Shown here piece after piece: positions 1 through 10,100 of a DNA stretch of 59,012 nt; position 1 is the first letter of the stretch, and the number at the start of each line of letters is the position of its first letter. A model generated the notes under the pieces. It saw only the letters and a program-made list of their open reading frames with translations. It was not told the origin of the DNA and ran no database searches. A program made the position numbers and the translations under genes. The DNA is from an uncultured Collinsella sp. (GTDB lineage: Bacteria > Actinomycetota > Coriobacteriia > Coriobacteriales > Coriobacteriaceae). Where the stretch lies: contig URWW01000006.1 in NCBI GenBank assembly GCA_900551665.1, positions 1-59,012 of the forward strand, written 5' to 3'.

Positions 1-802
1 ACGTTCTCGTAAGCCGTGCGGTTGGGCAGGAGCTTGTAGTCCTGGAACACGGCGCCGATCTGACGGCGGAGGAACGGGATCTTGCGGTTCTTGATCTTCA
101 TGAGGTCCTGGCCCGCGACGATCACACGGCCGCTCGTGGGCTTGACGTTGCGCAGCATGGTGTTGAGCAGCGTGGTCTTGCCGGAGCCGGAATGGCCGAC
201 GAGGAAGACGAACTCACCGGGATAGATCTCGAGGTTCACATCGTCCAACGCGGGCTTGTTGGGCTGCGCAGGGTAGACCTTGGTGACATGCTCCATGAGG
301 ATAACCGGCTCGACGCCGGCCTCGCGGGCCTGACCGGCGCGAACACCGTGGTGAAGTCGGGATTGTTGGCGAGAGCGGCATCGAGGGACGCCACCTCGGC
401 GGCCTGATCGGCGGTGACCACGGTCGGCGCAGGGCCCGCCTGCGTCGCGAAAACGCCGGGCTGGGCGCCTTCCGGGGCCGCCGGTGCGGCGGGATCCATC
501 GGCGAGGGGATGCTCGGGCGCGGGGCCGGGGCGTCCTCGGGCGAGGGGATGCTGAACAGGGGGTTGGCGGCTGCCTGGGGCGCCGCGGCCGCCTCTGCCT
601 GCTGCACGGGCGCGAAGCCCTCGGCCGGAACTGCGGCTGCGGCAGGTGCGGAGGCATCGAATACGGGGTGCTGGACGGGCTGCTCGAACAGGCGGTCCTG
701 CGCGGAGGCCGAAGGCTCGGCATGCGACGGCGCGGGCGTGCCGACCTGCGGCACCTGCGGCGTCGCCGGCTCTTCGCTCGGCGTACGGAAGTGGTTACCC
801 AC
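1..802 (-). CDS. ftsE: FtsE, cell-division ABC ATPase, N-terminal part, with Ala/Pro-rich extension and apparent frameshift
   Basis: FtsE is the cytoplasmic ATPase that works with FtsX to control septal peptidoglycan hydrolases. The ATPase is read from about 345 down to the window edge. Counting from the ATG at 296 it shows VTKVYP, Walker A GHSGSGKT (residues 34-41) and the Q-loop region IGAVFQDYKLLPN, so the gene continues beyond the window. Upstream, a GTG at 802 with an AAGGAG ribosome-binding site opens an Ala/Pro-rich frame beginning MGNHFRTPSE that runs towards ftsE but sits in another frame. One extra base near 334-337 would fuse the two into a single protein. Without it, ftsE would have to start at 296, where no good ribosome-binding site is seen. 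The prfB neighbourhood fits the common prfB-ftsE-ftsX order. FtsE identity is firm; the N-terminal structure is inference. Confidence 0.85.
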
Positions 803-897
803 TAGAGCTCCTTAGAAGTCGTGCATTTGAACTACAGACTTGGATATTTTAGCAAGATGGGGCCGCTACCATCAAAGCAACACGGCAAACGCTCCCA

Positions 898-928
898 CCT
901 CAATTTTGGGACTGTCCCCAAATTGAGG
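898..928. repeat. 31-bp near-perfect palindrome after the YitT gene
   Basis: The arms CCTCAATTTTGGGAC and GTCCCCAAATTGAGG flank a single T, with one G-T mismatch. The palindrome lies 13 bp beyond the YitT stop codon. A second copy with perfect arms is found at 48309-48339, directly beyond the stop codon of another gene. No T-tract follows, so it is not a classic intrinsic terminator, although a role in 3'-end formation is possible. Confidence 0.8.
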
Positions 929-941
929 CCTGTGGCGCGAG

Positions 942-1829
942 CTAGCCGACGGATTTGAAGCCGTAGCCGATGGCCTCGTTCACGTCGGTGATGATGAGCA
1001 TCGCGTCGGCATCGTGCTCGTAGACGATGGTCTTGATGATCGAAATCTCACGGCGGCTGAGCACGAAGAACAGGACCGGGCGGTCTTTCTTGGTCCAAGA
1101 GCCCTGGGCCATGAGGCGCGTGCAGCCGCGGTCCATCGCATGCAGGATATCGTGCTCGATATCCTCAAAATGATCGGAGATGATGAATGCGGCGCGCTGG
1201 GTATTGCCGCCGTCAACGACCATATCCACCACATAGCCCATAAGCACCATGGACAGGGCCGCGTACAATGCGTTGGCAACCGAGAACACCGGTGCCGACG
1301 CCGCGCACACCGCCACGTCGATCGCCATGACCGTGGCGCCCACCGGCAGGGAGCTCTTGCGAGCGATGATCTGACCGATGGTATCCGACCCGCCGGTGTT
1401 GGCTCCGCAACGGAACACCAGACCGTAGCCGATGCCCGACACGATGCCACCCCACAGTGCCGAGAGCATGATGTCCTCGTGCTGCAGATGCAGGACGAAC
1501 GGTGCGAACAGGTCGGTGAAGAAGCCGAAGAGCACAAAGCCGGTGACGGTCTGCACAACGTACTTGAGGCCACCGGAGCGCACCACTACAAGCAGCAGCA
1601 GTGCGTTCATGACGATGGTCTGCATACCGACAGGAAGGCTGATGCCGGCACGACGGCCGAGCTCAGCGATGATGGTCGCGAGGCCGGTAAGTCCGCCTGC
1701 TGCGAGACCGTTGGGAATCATGAACACGTCCGTGGCGAACGCGGCGATGGCGCAACCGAGCATGATAACCGGCAGGTCGCGCATGAATTGAGACTGGATG
1801 ATGCGGTTGATGTCGATGCGCCTTGCCAT
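942..1829 (-). CDS. YitT family membrane protein (DUF161/DUF2179)
   Basis: This is a polytopic membrane protein of about 295 residues. The N-terminal two thirds carry about five hydrophobic helices, including the family-typical glycine-rich stretches TDVFMIPNGLAAGGLTGL and GANTGGSDTIGQII. The C-terminal third is a soluble DUF2179 domain containing SRREISIIKTIVYEHDADA. The ATG at 1829 (MARRIDIN) is preferred to the GTG 18 codons upstream because a G-rich ribosome-binding site (GTGGGGGC) precedes it. YitT proteins are widespread in Gram-positive bacteria, and their transported substrate is unknown. The gene lies between prfB and ftsE on the same strand, but nothing in it suggests a role in division or translation. 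Confidence 0.88.
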   Translation of the reverse strand: MARRIDINRIIQSQFMRDLPVIMLGCAIAAFATDVFMIPNGLAAGGLTGLATIIAELGRRAGISLPVGMQTIVMNALLLLVVVRSGGLKYVVQTVTGFVLFGFFTDLFAPFVLHLQHEDIMLSALWGGIVSGIGYGLVFRCGANTGGSDTIGQIIARKSSLPVGATVMAIDVAVCAASAPVFSVANALYAALSMVLMGYVVDMVVDGGNTQRAAFIISDHFEDIEHDILHAMDRGCTRLMAQGSWTKKDRPVLFFVLSRREISIIKTIVYEHDADAMLIITDVNEAIGYGFKSVG

Positions 1830-1973
1830 GTGCCCCCACTTGCAGGTAAATTGCCAATTGTTCGCAATTCTAGCAGCGGGCACTCCATCGCGTCAAAGAA
1901 AATCGGGCGGAACGCACGAGGCACCCCACCCGAAATCATACCGTTGCGACCGGGCCGGAACCGTACCCGTCAC

Positions 1974-3106
1974 TTACTCCGCCCGCTCGGTCGACCAGCG
2001 GTGGTACCCGATGATGAACGGGTCCAGGTCGCCGTCCTCGAGGACGCCGTCGACATTGCTCGTCTCCACGCCGCAGCGCAGGTCCTTCACCATCTGATAC
2101 GGATACAGGACGTAGCTGCGGATCTGGTTGCCGAAGCCGATCTCGGTCTTGGGACCGCGAATCTCGTCGAGAGTGTCCTCGCGCTTCTGCAGTTCGAGCT
2201 CGTAGAGACGAGCCTTCAGGATCTGCATGCACGCGGCCTTGTTCTGAATCTGGCTGCGCTCGTTTTGACAGGTGACCACGATGCCCGTGGGGATGTGCGT
2301 CACGCGAACCGCGGAGTCGGTGGTGTTGACGCCCTGGCCGCCGGGGCCGCTCGCATGATAGACGTCCACACGAATGTCATCGGGCGCGACCTCGATCTGG
2401 ATGTCATCGGGAAGAACGGGAATGACCTCGACGCCGGCGAAGGTGGTCTGGCGGCGCTTCTTGGCATCCGTGGGGCTGATGCGCACCAGGCGGTGCACGC
2501 CGGCCTCGGCGCGGAGCATGCCGAATGCGTCCTTGCCCTCGACCGTGATGGTGGCCCGGTCGATGCCGATGACCTCGGCGGCGGGGCAATCGTTGACCGT
2601 GACCTTCCAACCGCGGCGGGCGCAGTACTTCATGTACATCTTGAACAGCATGAAGGTCCAATCCTGGGCCTCCAGGCCACCCTGCCCGGGCTTGATGGAC
2701 AGAATCGCACTGCCATGGTCGAATTCACCGGTGAACCAGCTGGAGAGTTCCATCTCATCGATGGAGTGCGTGAGCTCGGCGGCGGCCTCGGCGGCCTCGG
2801 CGACGAGCTCAGCGCCGTCCTCCTCCCCCATCTCCTCGGCGAGCTCGAGGGCGGCACGGGCGTCGGACAGGCGCTCGTGAGCGGCATCGACGAGCGCCAC
2901 ATCGCCCTTCACCTGCGCGAGCTCGGCCATATGCGCACGCGCCGCATCGGCGTCGTCCCAAAAACCAGGGGCGGCGCTCGCCTGCTCGAGCTCGCCCACG
3001 CGGCCGCGGGCCTCATCGATGTGAAGATACGCCTCGACCTCCGCCAGGCGCGCCTCGAGCGCGTCCAAGTCGGCCGGGGTCACGGCACTGCGGATCTCAT
3101 CGACCA

Positions 3107-3107
<1 letters not shown>
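1974..3107 (-). CDS. prfB: Peptide chain release factor 2 (RF2)
   Basis: RF2 releases finished peptides at UGA and UAA codons. The 377-residue protein has the catalytic GGQ (residues 256-258, context SGPGGQGVN) and the usual domain 2-3 sequence HASGPGGQ...TCQNERSQ. The ATG at 3107 shares one base with the secA stop codon (TAATG), and an AGGA ribosome-binding site lies inside the end of secA, so translation is probably coupled. The gene is read straight through without the +1 programmed frameshift found in many RF2 genes; a CAC codon stands where CUU-UGA-C would be. The stop-codon recognition tripeptide, normally SPF in RF2, is SPT here (residues 211-213, context RISPTDAKKRRQ). Family assignment is certain. 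Confidence 0.97.
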
Positions 3108-6082
<2,975 letters not shown>

Positions 6083-6298
6083 TTGGTTTCCTCTTCACGA
6101 TGACCCATGCACACGCACGCGAAGCATCCGCATGCTGCTATGCATGGGGCATAGACACAATTAAGGAAACTTTAGCCAAATGGAACGCATACTATGCGCA
6201 AGATATACGTCCTCACAAAATCGACCCCACAAGACGCCGAAAAGCCGCCACGGCGCATGAATCGGCGGTGCATTTTGCATCACGTCGCAAGCGCCCCG

Positions 6299-6424
6299 CG
6301 TTTTGTTGCAGTGCGGCGGCACGGCGTGAAGTATCATGCTCGCTCACTGCGACAGAATACGAGGTAGACGCCTCGCTCGCACAGCGGTCTACTCGGCAAC
6401 CCCCTCGGCCACTGCAACAAAACG
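6299..6424 (-). ncRNA. Candidate structured RNA or inverted-repeat element
   Basis: Perfect 15-bp arms CGTTTTGTTGCAGTG (6299-6313) and CACTGCAACAAAACG (6410-6424) enclose 96 nt. The interior can form at least two further stems: GTAGAC with GTCTAC (6363-6368 and 6388-6393), and TCGC with GCGA around 6342-6352. Together they would make a branched structure closed by a long stem. On the minus strand it lies between the rpmE terminator and secA, so it could be a secA leader, a small RNA or a MITE-like insertion. It matches no RNA family I can name. Confidence 0.35.
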
Positions 6425-6466
6425 CAAAACGCCCCGCACCAGGCACTCCTGATACGGGGCGTTTTG
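6425..6466 (-). terminator. Intrinsic terminator of rpmE
   Basis: The inverted repeat CAAAACGCCCCG (6425-6436) and CGGGGCGTTTTG (6455-6466) forms a 12-bp stem with an 18-nt loop. On the minus strand the stem ends in GTTTTGCGTTTTG. It lies 28 bp beyond the rpmE stop codon and could work in both directions. Confidence 0.8.
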
Positions 6467-6493
6467 TCTCAACGCGAGCGATACGCGGGCGAG

Positions 6494-6925
6494 TTACTCG
6501 GCAGCAGCCTCGGTCTCGACCTCGGCCTCAGCGGCGGTCTCCTCGACAGGAGCCTCCTCAGCCTTCTTGGCGGCCTCAGCGGCAGCCTTCTTCTCGTACT
6601 CAGCGGCACGCTTGGCCTTCTCGGCGAGCTTGGCCTCGCGCTCGGCGGCCTTCTTGGCAGCGGCCTCCTCGGCAGCGGCCTGCTTGGCGGCCTTCTTGGC
6701 GGCCTCGCGCTCGAGGGCGGCCTGGGCGGCGCCACCGAACTTGTCGGCGAAGCGCTGGACGCGTCCACCGGTGTCGACGAACTTCTGCTGGCCGGTGTAG
6801 AACGGGTGGCACTCGTTGCAGAGCTCGACCTGGATCTCGGACTTGGTGGAATGGGTCTTGAAGGTGTTGCCGCAGCTGCAGCGCACCGTGCACTCCACAT
6901 ACTCGGGATGGATGCCAGACTTCAT
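6494..6925 (-). CDS. rpmE: 50S ribosomal protein L31, with long charged C-terminal extension
   Basis: Residues 1-70 are a typical zinc-binding (C+) L31: MKSGIHPEYV, then zinc ligands C16, C18, C36 and C39 and the HPFYTGQQKFVDTGGRV motif. The remaining ~73 residues are almost only Ala, Glu and Lys, first a predicted charged helix and then an acidic tail (EEAPVEETAAEAEVE). Ordinary L31 has about 70-85 residues, so the protein is nearly doubled. The ATG at 6925 follows a GAGGAG ribosome-binding site. A hairpin in the leader (6949-6969) may be an L31-type regulatory leader. The gene is monocistronic, with its own terminator at 6425-6466. Confidence 0.96.
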   Translation of the reverse strand: MKSGIHPEYVECTVRCSCGNTFKTHSTKSEIQVELCNECHPFYTGQQKFVDTGGRVQRFADKFGGAAQAALEREAAKKAAKQAAAEEAAAKKAAEREAKLAEKAKRAAEYEKKAAAEAAKKAEEAPVEETAAEAEVETEAAAE

Positions 6926-6948
6926 GGCAGGGCTCCTCTTCTGGTCGC

Positions 6949-6969
6949 GTCCTGGTTACCGACCAGGAC
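6949..6969 (-). promoter_or_regulatory. Leader hairpin upstream of rpmE (possible L31 r-leader)
   Basis: The arms GTCCTGGT and ACCAGGAC form an 8-bp perfect stem with a 5-nt loop, 24 bp upstream of the rpmE start. A second inverted pair, CTTGTC with GACAAG, lies further upstream (7003-7028). Autogenous leader motifs for L31 have been proposed in several bacterial groups, including Actinobacteria. Assigning this hairpin to such a motif is inference. Confidence 0.45.
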
Positions 6970-7033
6970 AAAGGGGTGACTTGGTTTCCGAACAAGTCAA
7001 AATAGCTTGTCAATGTTACCACACCGACAAGGA

Positions 7034-7068
7034 AAGGGGACGGGCGCACAAAAGCACCACGTCCCCTT
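7034..7068 (-). terminator. Possible terminator of the GH20 gene
   Basis: The arms AAGGGGACG (7034-7042) and CGTCCCCTT (7060-7068) flank a 17-nt spacer, 42 bp beyond the stop codon of the glycosidase gene. On the minus strand the stem ends in CTTTCCTTG, a weak pyrimidine tract. The GGGGAC core resembles the palindrome family at 898 and 48309. Confidence 0.45.
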
Positions 7069-7109
7069 GGCCGCTTGACTCGAACTGGCTTCTGCTCGAT
7101 CGCCAGCCT

Positions 7110-10100
7110 TTAACGACGGCGGCGCTTGGCGCCAGCGGCCACGAGGCCCATGCCGCCAACGAGTGCCGTACCGACCATGGCCATCGAGACATCGCCAGTT
7201 GCGACCAGCTTGTCGTCCGATTGACCAGAGGGCTTGGAGCTCGGCTTGTTAACGGGCTTGTCGCCGGGCCTATCGCCAGGCTGCTGCTCGGGACCCGGCA
7301 GCGGCTCGGGCTCAGGCTCGGGACCGGGGTTCGGGGTCACCTTGGTGAACTTGGCGACGAGCGTCAGGTCCTCGGTGACGGGCGTGGAGAAGTCGTACTT
7401 CTTCTCGCCCAGGAACCAACCGTCAAAGGTGTAGCCGTCCTTCTTGGGCGCGGTGGGCTCGGCGACGGTCTTGCCGTCGACGACCTCGGCCGTGGAAACC
7501 GCCTCGTCGTCGACCATGAAGGTCACCGTGTGCTTGGTGGGAGCGGGCGGGACGATCGGGTCCCCGCCGATGCGCTTGTAGCGGGCCTCGAGGGCCACGT
7601 TGTGATCGGCCGCGACCTTGTAGGAGGCGTCGGTGGAAACCGGCTCCTTGGAGCCCGGGACGAACCAGCCGACGAACTCCAGGCCATCGACCTGCTCGGC
7701 GGTCAAGGTGACGGCGGTGCCGCCCTTGACCTCGGCACGGTACACGGGCTTGGACGCATCGAGGTCCTCAGCGCTACCGGCGATCTGGCCGGCGGCCTTG
7801 CCGGTCGCGAGGTCGAGCGCGCCGTCGGTGCCGGCGGCATAGCTCTTGCCGTGGGCGTAGACGGTGTTGGTGCGGGCCGGGGTGTTGGCGATATCGAACT
7901 CGGAGACGGCGACGTACTTATGCCCACCGTGCTCATTGGCATCGGTGATCTCCAGGCGGACACCGTAAACCGTCTGCTCGTCGAAGGTGAACGTCTTCTT
8001 CTTAGAGTCGGCACGGAAGACCTGATCGGTCGCAACGGTCTTGTACTCACCGTTCGCGGTGGTCTTGACCTTCAGGGTCGCCTTGGTGATGAAGCCGCTG
8101 CCCACATCGCCGCGAGGCGTGAAGGAGAACTGCGTGATGTCATAGCCCTTATCGAAGTCGAACTCGGCATAGATCATCTTGGAGACCTTGAGATCGCCGT
8201 TGACGTTCTCGGCGGTGACGGACTGCCAGTTGGAGTGCCAGATGGTGGCCGGGTTGCCGTCGAGCGCATGGCTCAGGTGGCCACCGGCCGACTCGCCCGT
8301 CTGGGTCCAGGAGTTGGTGCGGGCCTGCCACTTCGCCTTGTTGTACTGATCGACCGGCTTGTCCGTCGAGGCGGACGCGACCTTGATGTTGTCGATCTCG
8401 GCGGCGATACCGCTGGTCTTGGAGCCGATGCGCTGCAGCGGCAGGGTGAACGTGGAGTTGCCGATGCCGTCCTTGGTGACGCGCTTGGCGAACTCGTTGT
8501 AGAAGCTGCCGGTTGCCTCGCCGATGGTCTCGCCGTCGACCTTGAGGGTCGTCTTTTGCGTGGCGGTCACGATCTCGACGTGGACCTTCTTGCCCACCGG
8601 GAGCTTGTAGTCGAAGTAGTAGTTGTACAGCTCGCGGGTGAAGCCGAGCTTGCCGTTGTCCATCACGCGGATATCGAGCGTGCCGTAGGGGGCGTCGGCC
8701 TCGAAGAGGATGTCGCCGGGGCAGGCCGGGCGCGTCAGCTCGATGTCGAAGGACAGGCTGGTGCCGGTGCCGATCTTGTCGAGCGGGCTCTCCACGTAGG
8801 AGGCACCGCCGGCGAGGTTGAGCTTGCCGTTCTCGACCGTGGCGTTCTTGCCGGCCTTGAGGTCGCGGCCGTTTTTGCTCGCGTCGACGAGGTTACCCTC
8901 AAACTCATACTCGGCATACGTGTCACCGGTCTTGGAAGCCTTGGAGTGCGGGTTCACGCGCGGGGCGTCGCCGGTCTTCTTGACGATGTTGTACAGGTTC
9001 TCATGACCCGCATTGCCCTGGCCCTTTTCCTGGCCGGTGGGCGCCCAGTTGTTCTCGGCGTAGACAGGCAGTGCGTCGAAGAAGCGGGCATATTCGTCTG
9101 CCTCGGACAGGCCGCAGGCATTCGTGTCGATGTTGTCGTTCCAGATGGCGAAGCCGGCGCCCAAGATCCTCGGATCGCTGGAAGGCAGTACGGTGTTGCC
9201 GAACTTGTTGGGATCAAGCGAGTTGTAAACGTCCTTCGTATCTAGGTAGTCGCCGTACGCACCACGGCTACCGCCACCGTTGGGCACCATGTAGTTGGGG
9301 TTGTCCAGGATGTTGATGAGCGAGAAGCCCTTGTCGAACATGCGCTTGGGGTTGGCCCAGCCAAGGGACCAGATGTCCATCTGGACGCCCTCGCCGCTCG
9401 CGGGCTCGGTGCCGCCGCCGGCAAGCCATCCACTATCGAAGCTGCCCCAAATACGCGGCGTGTGACCGCTGCCCAGCAAGTGCGGCACAAGGTCGTTATA
9501 GAACTCGCAGTAGGACGGACGACCGTTAGGGATGATGAACTCATCGGCGCCGACGTGCACCACGGTGTCCTTGTCGAACACGGGATTCGCACCCGTGGTG
9601 TAGTCGTCGAAGATGTCACGGATGAGCTTGCGGGCCTCGGGCTTGCGGACATCAAGGTGGTCGATGGCCGAGCGGTTCTTACCAGCGGGCGACGTCGTGA
9701 CCGTCTCACCCTTAACGCCGAGCTCGGGCCACACGCGGGTAAAGGCCACAGCGTGGGCAGGCATGTCGATCTCGGGCACGATGTTCATGCCCAAGCTGCG
9801 CTGAACCTTGATGAAGTCACGCATATCATCCTTGGAGATGCTGTAATCCTTGGCAGTGGGCGATACGCCCTTGTTGGACATGCCAGACTCCAGGCGGAAC
9901 GCGCTGTAGGCGCCCCAGTGATTTGCCTCATCCTTGCCGTAGTTCTCTAGGAAAATCAGGTTATCCGAGAGGTGCAGCTGCAGGTCGTTCATCTTGTAGT
10001 AGCGCATGGTGCGGGCGGCGTTGCCCACCATCTCCAACGAGATGGGCTTGCGCGCGATGTCCCACATGAAGCCGCGGACCGGGAAGCGCGGGTAATCGCG

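Larger units (their letters stand above)
6083..6493. other. Intergenic region between rpmE and secA
   Basis: This 411-bp stretch has no convincing gene. It holds the rpmE terminator (6425-6466), a long inverted repeat enclosing a foldable 96-nt segment (6299-6424), and AT-richer sequence upstream of secA (about 6150-6230) that probably contains its promoter. No clear -35/-10 pair could be chosen. Confidence 0.6.

Noticed and set aside
6403..6424. GGCCACTG sequence suggesting a cobalamin riboswitch
   Set aside because: The rest of the cobalamin riboswitch core and B12 box is absent, and the downstream gene context does not fit.
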